In this document: piece after piece, positions 15,351-22,517 of the stretch
Numbering within the stretch: the first letter of the stretch is position 1
Layout of the letters: each line of letters begins with the position of its first letter
Notes under the pieces: model-generated
The model's database searches: none
Seen by the model: the letters and a program-made list of their open reading frames with translations, nothing else
What the model was told of the DNA's origin: nothing
Made by a program: the position numbers and the translations under genes
Assembly: GCA_030637505.1 (NCBI GenBank)
Contig: DAOWGJ010000398.1
Location: 1-25,238 of the forward strand
Direction of reading: 5' to 3'
DNA from: Holophagae bacterium
Lineage (GTDB): Bacteria > Acidobacteriota > Thermoanaerobaculia > Thermoanaerobaculales > Sulfomarinibacteraceae
Length of the DNA stretch: 25,238 nucleotides

Positions 15351-16976
15351 TCACAACAATATCCCCGCGATCGTCGCCGTCATCCATGACGCCAGAGCAC
15401 CGCCCAACATCGCCCGGAGACCCAGCCTTGCCAGATCGGATCGTCGTCCCGGGGCAACCGCGGCGATGCCGCCGATCTGGATACCAATTGACGAAAAATT
15501 GGCAAAACCGCACAGAGCGTAGGTCGAGATCGCGATTGCTCGCGGACTGAGACCATCGGCGGAGTGAATGTAATTGCCCAACTGACCGTAGGCAACGAAC
15601 TCGTTGAGCGAGAGCTTGATGCCCAGGAGGTTCCCCACCAGGCCGGCCTCGGCCCACGGGACGCCCATCAACCAGGCCAACGGCCTGAGGATGGTCCCGA
15701 ATAAGGTCTGTAGCGACCCGGGGAAGATCCCGGCAAACTCTCCGTTGACCGGCGACATGCCGCCGGAGCTGTACGTGACCCAGGCGCCATGCAACAGACG
15801 ACCGTCAATCAAACCGTCCACCCAGTTGAAAAGGACATCAACGACGGCGATCAGGGCGATGAAACCGATCAGCATCGCGCCGACATTGAGTGCCAGCTTG
15901 AAGCCGTCGGTGATGCCGCCCGTCGCCGCCTCGATCGTGTTGGCGCCGGTGTCGATCTCCGGCATGGCGATGTCACCGGCAGTCACCGAGTGCTTGGTTT
16001 CCGGAAAGATGATCTTGCCGAAGACCAACGCGGCCGGCGCCGACATCACCGACGCGGCGATCAGATGCCCCGCCGGCACGCCCATTGCAACATAGGCCGC
16101 CAACACACCACCGGCAATCGTGGCGAATCCTCCCACCATGATTGTGAGCAGCTCGGAGTCGGTCATCTCGTCCAAGAACGGCTTGATCAGCAATGGCGCT
16201 TCGGTCTGGCCGACGAAGATATTAGCCGAACACGACAGGGTCTCAGCCCCCGAGGTGCCGATCGTCCAGCGCATGAAACGGGCCATCGCCTCGATGACCT
16301 TCTGCATGACCCCCCAGTGGTAGAGAACACCCATCAATCCGCCGAAGAAAATAATCGTCGGCAGTGCCTTGAATGCGAACTGGAAACCGAAGCCGGGCCA
16401 CCCCGCATCGGGACCCGGGAAGTAGTACTGTCCATCGGCCAGGTTTCCAAACAGAAAGCGAGAACCGTAGTCGGACAGGCTCAAAAAGGCTGCAACTTTC
16501 TCCGAAAATGCCGCGAAAACCGTGCTGCCGGTCTGGCCGGAGACCACCAGCCATGAGACTCCTCCAGCCAACATCATGAGGGCGCTGCTCTGACGAATGA
16601 CATCGGGCAGTTTCAGCCACCCTCCTCCAATCGCCGCAATCAGACTGATCAGGACAACCCATGGCAGCACGGATGGAACACCCCAGCCGACCGCCGCAGC
16701 ACCCAACCCGATTCCCGCCAGGGTCGCAATCGCCATCGGCAAACGACCGGTGAACATCCCGTCAGGCCGCAAGAGAATGTAAAAACCGATCAGGGCGGCG
16801 AAGATCCCCATCCCGATGAAACTCAAGTAGTTGTCCCTGAGGATGATCACCCCAAGAAGAAACTGAAGCCCGATACCCCATACGACCGTCCTCAAATTGA
16901 CCTTCGTCCGATGAGCGGACATCGACCAGGCGATTCCCAGAAGGGCGAATAATCCCAAAACACTGACCAATTGCAT
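15351..16976 (-). CDS. Concentrative nucleoside transporter (NupC/CNT family)
   Basis: A multi-pass inner-membrane protein of 541 residues. GAGGAGG lies 5-7 nt before the ATG at 16976. CNT signatures are clear: FVGQTEAPLLIKPF (the substrate/cation hairpin), GIKLSLNEFVAYGQLG, and ALCGFANFSSIGIQIGG near the C-terminus. The family imports nucleosides with Na+ or H+. It is longer than E. coli NupC (about 400 residues). The extra length lies in additional N-terminal membrane segments (about 1-120) and an inserted soluble loop around residues 165-200 with a Tyr/Phe/Pro/Gly-rich stretch (GQYYFPGPDAGWPGFGF). It is the first gene of the long minus-strand run that continues with the lipoprotein and pabBC; whether one transcript covers all is unknown. 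Confidence 0.94.
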   Translation of the reverse strand: MQLVSVLGLFALLGIAWSMSAHRTKVNLRTVVWGIGLQFLLGVIILRDNYLSFIGMGIFAALIGFYILLRPDGMFTGRLPMAIATLAGIGLGAAAVGWGVPSVLPWVVLISLIAAIGGGWLKLPDVIRQSSALMMLAGGVSWLVVSGQTGSTVFAAFSEKVAAFLSLSDYGSRFLFGNLADGQYYFPGPDAGWPGFGFQFAFKALPTIIFFGGLMGVLYHWGVMQKVIEAMARFMRWTIGTSGAETLSCSANIFVGQTEAPLLIKPFLDEMTDSELLTIMVGGFATIAGGVLAAYVAMGVPAGHLIAASVMSAPAALVFGKIIFPETKHSVTAGDIAMPEIDTGANTIEAATGGITDGFKLALNVGAMLIGFIALIAVVDVLFNWVDGLIDGRLLHGAWVTYSSGGMSPVNGEFAGIFPGSLQTLFGTILRPLAWLMGVPWAEAGLVGNLLGIKLSLNEFVAYGQLGNYIHSADGLSPRAIAISTYALCGFANFSSIGIQIGGIAAVAPGRRSDLARLGLRAMLGGALASWMTATIAGILL

Positions 16977-17303
16977 CCAGCCTCCTCACTGATCCCAACC
17001 TTCTCACCAATGTCCGGCTGCAAGACGCAATATACACTCTGCCCATTCCGGCCCAGCCGGAACGGGTCCCTACCTTCGGCTTTTCTCGACTCGCTCGCTC
17101 GACGTACCGAAAGTATGCCTTCGCTCACTCGTCTTGCGAGATCGCCGAATCTCATTGCATCTTGCGCCTCTCGCTTCGAAAACCGGTGAGAGGTCGGGAT
17201 AGACCCAGCTCCGAGGATTCTCCCATAGAAAAGTCGTGTTCGGGCGTTGACCATGAAGTTCGTCGATGAACCCACTCCGTGGGGTCTACCCCAGCTCGAG
17301 CTC

Positions 17304-17335
17304 GTTCCCGTGCCCTTTCCCGTGCCCGTTCCCGG
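17304..17335 (+). repeat. Degenerate (TTCCCGTGCCC) simple repeat
   Basis: The pattern TTCCCG-TGCCCT-TTCCCG-TGCCCG-TTCCCG is a hexamer-phased pyrimidine-rich tandem repeat. It lies in the gene-free spacer before vapBC. Confidence 0.75.
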
Positions 17336-17455
17336 ATTTGATTGGGCTCATCCCTGGCCGAGGTAGCACTACCGGAGGAGGTCCGGTCGGGAACCCCGAG
17401 AATCCCGCTGTGTGATCACCGTGGCTCCGCTCGAAGAACTGAAACGAATCGATTT

Positions 17456-17481
17456 CGGGCTCGGGCTCGGGCTCGGGTCGA
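17456..17481 (+). repeat. (GGGCTC)n hexamer repeat
   Basis: CGGGCT occurs three times in tandem, followed by CGGG and TCGAG. The six-base phase matches that of the repeat 150 nt upstream, but the unit differs. Confidence 0.8.
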
Positions 17482-17532
17482 GTGCCCCTTGTCCCTTCGA
17501 CCCCGATTGAGTTGGGTTGATGAGACACAAAT

Positions 17533-17561
17533 TTGCCAAGAAACTGAAGAACACATATACT
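17533..17561 (+). promoter_or_regulatory. Promoter of vapBC
   Basis: TTGCCA (17533-17538), a 17-nt spacer and TATACT (17556-17561) make a good sigma-70-type promoter. The start codon is 20 nt further on and has its own AGGAGG. The -10 lies inside the palindrome at 17556-17571. Confidence 0.75.
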
Positions 17562-17571
17562 TGCAAGTATA
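17556..17571. promoter_or_regulatory. Palindromic operator for VapB/VapBC autoregulation
   Basis: TATACTTGCAAGTATA is a perfect 16-bp palindrome covering the -10 box, ending 10 nt before the vapB ATG. Toxin-antitoxin operons of this type are repressed by their own antitoxin-toxin complex at such sites. This is direct sequence evidence plus family knowledge; binding is inferred. Confidence 0.8.
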
Positions 17572-17581
17572 GGAGGTCATC

Positions 17582-17812
17582 ATGTCCCAAATAACGCTGT
17601 ATCTCGAAGAGGAGACGGTCCTCCAACTCAAGGCAACCGCCGGCGCTGCCGGCCAGTCGGTCAGCAGGTGGGTTGCCGACTTGATCAGACAGAAAATCGC
17701 CACCGAATGGCCCGGGAATGTAATCATCCTTGCAGGTGCGTGGCCCGACTTCCAAACTGCCGAACAGCTTCGGGCTGCCGAGCCGGAAGACACGCCACGG
17801 GAATCCCTGTGA
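17582..17812 (+). CDS. vapB: Antitoxin of the VapB type (ribbon-helix-helix)
   Basis: A protein of 76 residues. AGGAGG lies 7 nt before the ATG. The N-terminal part SQITLYLEEETVLQLKATAGAAGQSVSRWVADLIRQKI has the strand-helix-helix layout of the ribbon-helix-helix (CopG/Arc) DNA-binding fold. The remaining ~35 residues (NVIILAGAWPDFQTAEQLRAAE) would wrap the toxin. The stop TGA shares one base with the vapC ATG (TGATG), the usual coupling in such operons. It likely binds the palindrome over its own promoter as a dimer and neutralises VapC. The gene is placed after a repeat-rich spacer, consistent with a mobile or recently acquired module. Confidence 0.9.
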   Translation: MSQITLYLEEETVLQLKATAGAAGQSVSRWVADLIRQKIATEWPGNVIILAGAWPDFQTAEQLRAAEPEDTPRESL

Positions 17813-18204
17813 TGTTCGCCCTGGACACCAACACATTGATCTACTTTTTTAAGGGGGTCGGCCACATCAGTGATCACTTATTGGCGACTCCACCCGGCCA
17901 GATCATGGTCCCCTCGGTCGTCCTGTTCGAGCTGGAGGTCGGAATCGAAAAAACCGAATCCCCAACGAAACGACGCAAACAACTCGAGGAGTTCCTCGCC
18001 GTTGTGACCGTTCAATCCTTTGGATCGGTCGAGGCCCGAACGGCGGCCAAGATCAGGGCCGACCTCGAAAAACGCGGAAAGCCGATCGGCCCTCTCGACA
18101 CCCTGATCGCCGCCACCGCCCTGGCCCACAAATCGGTCCTGGTCACGCACAACACCCGCGAATTCAAACGTATCCCGCGGCTTGAGGTTGTGGATTGGTA
18201 TTAG
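17812..18204 (+). CDS. vapC: PIN-domain ribonuclease toxin VapC
   Basis: A protein of 130 residues, the usual size. I chose the ATG at 17812 because it overlaps the antitoxin stop and starts directly with the PIN motif MFALDTNTLIYFFK (D5). Other acidic metal ligands are E40 (VVLFELEVGIEK) and D96 (IGPLDTLIAATAL), followed by LVTHNTREFKRIPRLEVVDWY with T112 and N114. All catalytic positions look intact. VapC toxins are Mg2+-dependent ribonucleases that cut tRNA or rRNA when the antitoxin is degraded. The target cannot be read from sequence. The next gene starts 125 nt downstream and is not obviously part of the operon. Confidence 0.95.
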   Translation: MFALDTNTLIYFFKGVGHISDHLLATPPGQIMVPSVVLFELEVGIEKTESPTKRRKQLEEFLAVVTVQSFGSVEARTAAKIRADLEKRGKPIGPLDTLIAATALAHKSVLVTHNTREFKRIPRLEVVDWY

Positions 18205-18329
18205 AAGCAGTTGGTTTTTGTCGGAACCCTATGGATGAATGTGAGTTTGCAGGTGTTGTCGGAATCGGGTAAAAATCCCTTTCCCCGAACACTGCCCGCC
18301 ATTTCCCGTACTTCTACATGGGAGGGATC

Positions 18330-18710
18330 ATGAGTACAACCGCAACATCACCTTCGACATCCAAAGGAACGATCGCGGGAATCCTGAACATCGCTTCGGG
18401 AACGATGGCACTGATGGGCGGCGCCGTCCTTGCGGCCATTGGCTTGATCGGCACCGGAGTGCTCTATGCCGTGCCCGACGACATGCCGCCGATCCAGTGG
18501 CTGCCGCTGGCCTTCTTCGGACCGATGGCTCTGATGGTCCTGATCGCCGGAGTGATCGCCATCATCGGCGGCGTCAAGGCCATCAAACGCACGAGTTGGG
18601 CATGGACCTTGGCCGGCGCCGTCGCCGCCCTGGTGTGCTGTTTGCCGCTCGGCATCGCCTCTCTGATTGTCACCGTCATGGCCGAGGGTGAGTTCCGCGG
18701 CAGGGGATAA
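18330..18710 (+). CDS. Small membrane protein, function unknown
   Basis: I chose the ATG at 18330 because GGAGGG lies 4-9 nt upstream; an in-frame ATG at 18318 has no such site. The protein of 126 residues has a Ser/Thr-rich N-terminus (about 15 residues), then three or four hydrophobic segments: about 17-50 (AGILNIASGTMALMGGAVLAAIGLIGTGVL), 60-87 (WLPLAFFGPMALMVLIAGVIAIIGG) and 94-117 (AWTLAGAVAALVCCLPLGIASLIVTVMA). The short KAIKRTSW turn would face the cytoplasm. The layout resembles small DUF4064/DUF-type tetraspan proteins, but I cannot name the family. It converges on the EEP-family gene with a 6-nt gap and no visible terminator. Confidence 0.8.
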   Translation: MSTTATSPSTSKGTIAGILNIASGTMALMGGAVLAAIGLIGTGVLYAVPDDMPPIQWLPLAFFGPMALMVLIAGVIAIIGGVKAIKRTSWAWTLAGAVAALVCCLPLGIASLIVTVMAEGEFRGRG

Positions 18711-18716
18711 CACAGA

Positions 18717-19739
18717 TCAGGGCCCAAAATTGATCTCAAACGTCACAGGACAATGATCCGAGACATCCCAGAAGGTGCCGTCCTCCTGGCCCACCTTCGA
18801 TACCAATTCGCCGCAGTTGAAGCGCTTGCAATGCAACCAGGACTGAGGGCTCGTCACCTGGAGGTCGTCAAAACCCTTGAGGTAAACAAGATCCAGGAGA
18901 GACGGGACCTGGATCCCATCCCATCGACCTCCCCCTTCCCAATACTCCGTACATCCGCTGGCATTCGGCGACCGCCTCAGACCCGCACCCCGCATCAAGT
19001 CGTCGAGCAAAGTCAGCTCTTCAGCCTGGGAACCACCTTCCCAGCCGGTAACGTTGAAGTCGCCCTGCACAATCAGGTTGGCTCGCTCGGCGCCAAGGGC
19101 GTTTTTATCGATCCAGTCAACCAGGGCCTGATACTGCTGCCTGCGAGAAGAAAAACCTCTCGGCGTGGCCGCAAGGTGCACCTGAACGACGGTGAATTCC
19201 ATCGACGGATCCTGCCGGGTACTGAATGCTGCCACCAGCGCCGGTTTGTTTCTCTCGGTGACCGCGACACCGGCGATCTCCTCCAGTTCACCGACCATCT
19301 CGATGCGATTGGCATCCCACGCCAGTGCGATTTTCTGACCGTGCGGACCGCCGTGGGACCCGAAGCGCAAACGGTACTGCCGCCCACCCCCGGCCCGCCT
19401 GAGAATCGGCGGAAACCGCCGCTTGTCGGTGATCTCCTCGAAACCGATGACATCAGCATCCACACCCCGCAGGGCATCCTGGAGATCACAGATGTTGGTC
19501 CTCCGGCTGTATCCGAGGTCAGGATCTTGCGGACGACGATCAAGCGGAAAATTCCGAATATTCCACTGAGCCACCCGAACCGAATCCGCGGAGGCAGGAG
19601 CCGGCAGTTCCTCAGCTGTGACGCCCGGCCCCGGGAAGCCGGCACACCGAAGCCGACTTCTCAACGCGAGGGACGAGACGACGATGAACGTCATCACCAT
19701 CACCATCAAAACCACTACGACCCGGCCCTTTTTTTTCAT
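18717..19739 (-). CDS. Endonuclease/exonuclease/phosphatase (EEP) family protein, membrane-anchored or exported
   Basis: A protein of 340 residues, with GGAGG about 8 nt before the ATG. KKK followed by a long hydrophobic run (VVVVLMVMVMTFIVVSSLAL) is a signal peptide or N-terminal anchor. The EEP fold motifs occur in order: VAQWNIRNF (Asn), DVIGFEEI (metal-binding Glu), VQVHLAAT, IVQGDFNVTGW (GDFN), LLDLVYL and VSDHCPV (catalytic SDH). All key residues appear intact, so hydrolysis of a phosphodiester or phosphoester outside the cytoplasm is likely. Family members include DNase I, exonuclease III and sphingomyelinase. Two internal Cys near the C-terminus (LHCKRFNCGE) may form a disulfide, which fits an exported protein. 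The substrate is unknown. Confidence 0.92.
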   Translation of the reverse strand: MKKKGRVVVVLMVMVMTFIVVSSLALRSRLRCAGFPGPGVTAEELPAPASADSVRVAQWNIRNFPLDRRPQDPDLGYSRRTNICDLQDALRGVDADVIGFEEITDKRRFPPILRRAGGGRQYRLRFGSHGGPHGQKIALAWDANRIEMVGELEEIAGVAVTERNKPALVAAFSTRQDPSMEFTVVQVHLAATPRGFSSRRQQYQALVDWIDKNALGAERANLIVQGDFNVTGWEGGSQAEELTLLDDLMRGAGLRRSPNASGCTEYWEGGGRWDGIQVPSLLDLVYLKGFDDLQVTSPQSWLHCKRFNCGELVSKVGQEDGTFWDVSDHCPVTFEINFGP

Positions 19740-19818
19740 ATACGCCTCCGGAAGAGATTCTCGCCGATGTCACTCTCAGCCGCAAGGTCTTTGAGGGCTC
19801 CGTTGAGACCGGATGCTG

Positions 19819-19847
19819 TTGAGCTCAACATCCAAGTTCTGTTATTC
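19819..19847 (+). promoter_or_regulatory. Promoter of the thioredoxin-fold gene, leaderless arrangement
   Basis: TTGAGC (19819-19824), a 17-nt spacer and TTATTC (19842-19847). The -10 ends 10 nt before the ATG at 19858, leaving no room for a Shine-Dalgarno site. Confidence 0.4.
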
Positions 19848-19857
19848 TCTCTTCATT

Positions 19858-20427
19858 ATGAAAAATGAGACTCGGAATCGAATAATTATCGGCGTTGTCT
19901 TCACCCTCGCGGCCGGGATCATCGGATACCAGATGTTCTTCAGCATGACGCCTCCCCGTCATGCTGATCACGACCATGCGATCGCCAAGTTGGATACAGG
20001 CGGATACCTTTGGCTCGAGGTCTTCGGCGGAGGCCGCCGCAATATGGTAGGCCGACCCGGAAGGGTACTGGTGATGCACTGGTTCGACCCGACGGCCGCC
20101 GCCTTCACCGAGCAGCAACAGGCCGTTCGGTTTGCGGCGGAGGTCGCCGATGATCCGATGATCGACATTCTTTTTGTGGCTCGGGCCCCCTCGTGGGAAG
20201 GACTCGAGTCATGGGCGGAACGCTCCGGCATGCCCACCAATCAGCTCTATCTGGACAAGGGACAGAGGACCGGTGAGCTGTTCGGGGTGCGCCGCCAATC
20301 CGAAACTCTGATCTACGACCCGAGCGGCAAACTGGCCTACCAGGCAATGGGGCCTGCGAACTGGTCCGGTCCCACACTGCTTCGCCGCATCGAAGCCGCC
20401 AAGGCAGGGGTCGACGAGATTCACTGA
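19858..20427 (+). CDS. Membrane-anchored thioredoxin-fold protein lacking the CXXC site
   Basis: I chose the ATG at 19858 because a signal-anchor (RIIIGVVFTLAAGIIGYQMFF) starts right after it; a longer frame from 19813 overlaps the putative promoter. After the anchor and a His-rich linker, residues 50-180 read like a TlpA/ResA-type thioredoxin domain. There is a strand and helix (RVLVMHWFDPTAAAFTEQQQAVRFAAEV), a second strand (MIDILFVARAPSWEGLESWA), LYLDKGQRTGELFGVRRQSETLIYDPSGKLAYQAMG and a C-terminal helix. Where redox members have WCGPC, this one has FDPTAAA, and the usual cis-Pro before TxxIxD is Glu. The whole protein has no cysteine. It is therefore unlikely to be a disulfide oxidoreductase; binding or chaperone roles are possible. 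The fold call rests on pattern only. Confidence 0.7.
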   Translation: MKNETRNRIIIGVVFTLAAGIIGYQMFFSMTPPRHADHDHAIAKLDTGGYLWLEVFGGGRRNMVGRPGRVLVMHWFDPTAAAFTEQQQAVRFAAEVADDPMIDILFVARAPSWEGLESWAERSGMPTNQLYLDKGQRTGELFGVRRQSETLIYDPSGKLAYQAMGPANWSGPTLLRRIEAAKAGVDEIH

Positions 20428-20454
20428 CTCATCGGAGTCCTGCCTCAGACCCAC

Positions 20455-20468
20455 AATCCGATCGGATT
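20455..20468. repeat. Perfect 14-bp palindrome between convergent genes
   Basis: AATCCGATCGGATT lies 27 nt past the stop of the thioredoxin-fold gene, in the 119-bp gap before a convergent gene. No T-run follows, so I do not call it a terminator. Confidence 0.45.
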
Positions 20469-20546
20469 CTTTGGGCGGGCAGGAGCCCACGAAAACGCGT
20501 TGTTGGAAGACGCCCTTCGTCCGCTGGCCATAAGGGGCTCTCAGTT

Positions 20547-20993
20547 CTACTTGAGAACGTCCTTGAGAACCTCGGAAATCACCTTATCCGCGGAACGAAC
20601 CAGGAGGAGATCGGTCCCCGCCATACGCCCCTCAAAACCATCCCGGGAGGGGAGTTTCTTCAGGTAATTCGACGGCACCTTTTCTTTGGCGATCCCTGGC
20701 GGTATCGGCTTGCCTTTAGCCAGGTTCTTTCTGGTCCCGGGCGGCAGCGGTTTTCGTCCTGTAAGGTTGCTCTCGCCTGCAAATCGACGGGCGTCGTCTG
20801 TGCTGATCAGCGCAGATATCAGGCCAACCACTTCCTGAACATCCTTCAGATCCTCCCGATCCTCTTTCTGCTCATTCTTTGGCTTGTCGGGTTTTTTCCC
20901 CTTGCCCTGCGGGGGTTCCATTGCCAACAGCGTGACTGAAATCACGCTGACGAGGAACACAAATACGATTCTCTGCAACTTGATGAGGCTCAT
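20547..20993 (-). CDS. Small exported protein, RcnB/CigR-like
   Basis: A protein of 148 residues. GGAG lies about 9 nt before the ATG at 20993. Residues 1-24 form a signal peptide. A Lys/Pro/Glu-rich linker follows (about 25-55), then NLTGRKPLPPGTRKNLAKGKPIPPGIAKEKVPSNYLKKLP and a C-terminal segment GTDLLLVRSADKVISEVLKDVL. The two LPPG..KNLAKGK-type repeats followed by a G.DLLLV strand and a final amphipathic helix resemble the domain of RcnB and the Salmonella anti-virulence protein CigR, as I recall those families. It is probably periplasmic. Neighbouring genes give no clue. The assignment is by pattern only. Confidence 0.7.
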   Translation of the reverse strand: MSLIKLQRIVFVFLVSVISVTLLAMEPPQGKGKKPDKPKNEQKEDREDLKDVQEVVGLISALISTDDARRFAGESNLTGRKPLPPGTRKNLAKGKPIPPGIAKEKVPSNYLKKLPSRDGFEGRMAGTDLLLVRSADKVISEVLKDVLK

Positions 20994-21130
20994 AATAAAA
21001 CTCCAAATTTCTTGGTGATCGTACCAGGTCTCGCTTGATCGACATGGTCACCGGTGCTGCCTCAGAGGCCCTTCAACCCCGAACCTGACAGTGCTACCCT
21101 CCCCATCCGCACGGCCGCCGTGCCAGGATT

Positions 21131-22456
21131 ATGACCACCTCACCGAGACCACCAACGCTCACCCTGACCCGGACGTCGATTTTCTGGGCGCCGCTGGCTT
21201 TGACCTGGCTGATGATGGCAGTCGAGGGGCCGTTGCTAACAGCAGTCATCGCCCGAATGCCTGACCCCAAGCTCAACCTGGCCGCCTTCGGTGTCGCATT
21301 TGCCTTCGCCCTGATCGTCGAGGCACCGGTGATCATGATGATGGCCGCGTCGACGGCTCTGGTCAGTAATCGTGTGACCTACCTCAAGCTGCGCAACTTC
21401 ACGCAGGCCCTCAACGTCGTTATCACCCTGACGATGCTGATCGGACTGGTCCCGGCAGTCCATCACTGGGTCATCTCCGGCCTTCTGGGTCTCGACCCGT
21501 CGGTCAGTCGATTGACCTGGCTCCCCCTGGCCTTGCTGTTGCCCTGGCCGGCCGCCATCGGCCTTCGCCGCTTCTACCAGGGCATTTTGATCCGCAACGG
21601 CATGACCCGGCGCGTGGCCTATGGGACCGCCCTCCGCATGGTGACCATGGCGAGTGCAACCGTGATTCTGGTCCTCGGGACCAAACTCGAAGGCGCGGCT
21701 GTCGGGGCGGCGGCTCTGTCGCTTGGCGTGATCGCGGAGGCCATCAGCGCACGGATGCTCGCCGGACGGTTGATCAGGCGGCTCCTGGACGGTCGTCTGG
21801 CTCAAACACCGATCGACGACACCGGACTTTACTATCGGGCCATTATCCATTTCTACACCCCTCTGGCCCTGACCTCCTTCTTGAGTCTCGGCGTTCAGCC
21901 GATCGTTACTTTCTTCGTCGGCCACGGCCGGGCGCCGCTGGAGTCCCTGGCGGTGCTGCCCGTGGTCCACGCCCTGGTATTCGTTTTTCGTGCCCTGGGC
22001 CTCGCATTCCAGGAGGCCGCTATCGCCCTATTCGGCGACCAGCTGGAGGGATATACCACCCTTCGGCGGTTCACGCACCTGCTGGCGATCGGAGTCTTTT
22101 GCGGCTTGGCCCTGATCGTATGGACGCCTCTGGCGCAGTGGTGGTTTCACTCGGTTGCGGGCCTGTCCAGTGACCTCGTGGCTTTTGCAGTTCCCGCCGC
22201 GAGAATCCTGACGATCATGCCGACTCTGACGGTCTGGATCTCCTGGCAACGCGCCCAGCTGGTTCACTTCAAGAAAACCTCCCCAATCACCTGGGCCTCA
22301 GCCCTGGAAATCACCGGCGTCGTCGCCGGTCTGCTCGCCGGCATCATGATCTTCGACCTTCCCGGAGCCACCGCAGCCGCAGCGGCGTTGGTTCTCGGAA
22401 GACTGGCCGCCAACGCGTGGTTGATGCCGCCGATTCGCCGGCTGCTTTCAACCTGA
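21131..22456 (+). CDS. Multidrug/oligosaccharidyl-lipid/polysaccharide (MOP) superfamily transporter, ANKH/MATE-like
   Basis: A polytopic membrane protein of 441 residues with about 12 hydrophobic segments in two halves. The first starts SIFWAPLALTWLMMAVEGPLLTAVIARMPDPKLNLAAFGVAFAFALIVEAPVIMMM. The second starts FYTPLALTSFLSLGVQPIVTFFVGHGRAPLESLAVLPVVHALVFVF. The two-fold repeat and the L..L..F.V..P...LF pattern fit MATE/MOP exporters. The phrases AFALIVEAPVIMM, LRRFYQGILIRNGMTRRVAYGT and TVWISWQRAQLVHFKKT recall bacterial relatives of the vertebrate ANKH protein, which exports ATP/citrate. That is my impression, not a computed result. A short AGGA precedes the ATG. It is divergent from the CigR-like gene, and the substrate is unknown. 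Confidence 0.82.
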   Translation: MTTSPRPPTLTLTRTSIFWAPLALTWLMMAVEGPLLTAVIARMPDPKLNLAAFGVAFAFALIVEAPVIMMMAASTALVSNRVTYLKLRNFTQALNVVITLTMLIGLVPAVHHWVISGLLGLDPSVSRLTWLPLALLLPWPAAIGLRRFYQGILIRNGMTRRVAYGTALRMVTMASATVILVLGTKLEGAAVGAAALSLGVIAEAISARMLAGRLIRRLLDGRLAQTPIDDTGLYYRAIIHFYTPLALTSFLSLGVQPIVTFFVGHGRAPLESLAVLPVVHALVFVFRALGLAFQEAAIALFGDQLEGYTTLRRFTHLLAIGVFCGLALIVWTPLAQWWFHSVAGLSSDLVAFAVPAARILTIMPTLTVWISWQRAQLVHFKKTSPITWASALEITGVVAGLLAGIMIFDLPGATAAAAALVLGRLAANAWLMPPIRRLLST

Positions 22457-22486
22457 CCCGGCTCCTGGCCCGTACTTCTCTTTAGT

Positions 22487-22515
22487 TTGGAATCTCATTC
22501 TCAGTCAGGTATAGT
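22487..22515 (+). promoter_or_regulatory. Promoter of the diguanylate cyclase gene, leaderless arrangement
   Basis: TTGGAA (22487-22492), a 17-nt spacer and TATAGT (22510-22515) form a strong sigma-70-type promoter. The annotated ATG is only 2 nt downstream and a second in-frame ATG is 8 nt downstream, at the expected transcription start. There is no Shine-Dalgarno site. Confidence 0.6.
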
Positions 22516-22517
22516 CA

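Larger units (their letters stand above)
16977..17532. other. Gene-free, repeat-rich spacer upstream of vapBC
   Basis: About 550 bases without a convincing gene. Open frames on both strands are made of Arg/Ser-rich or (Ser-Pro)n/(Glu-Pro)n simple sequence and have no Shine-Dalgarno site. Contents: a 7-bp hairpin TTCCGGC-CCA-GCCGGAA (17046-17062); a stretch rich in TCGCTCG-type words (17080-17180) that looks like a degenerate repeat; a TGGGGTCTACCCCA hairpin (17280-17293); and two hexamer-type tandem repeats listed separately. It could be a dispersed intergenic repeat or the remnant of an insertion, to be tested by genome self-comparison. Confidence 0.6.

Noticed and set aside
16892..17275. 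Minus-strand frame of 127 codons upstream of the nucleoside transporter
   Set aside because: No Shine-Dalgarno site, Arg/Ser-rich composition, and it overlaps the transporter start in another frame. It looks like translated repeat DNA.
18753..19868. Plus-strand open frame of 371 codons opposite the EEP-family gene
   Set aside because: All EEP catalytic motifs are on the minus strand; the plus-strand product has no domain and no ribosome-binding site.
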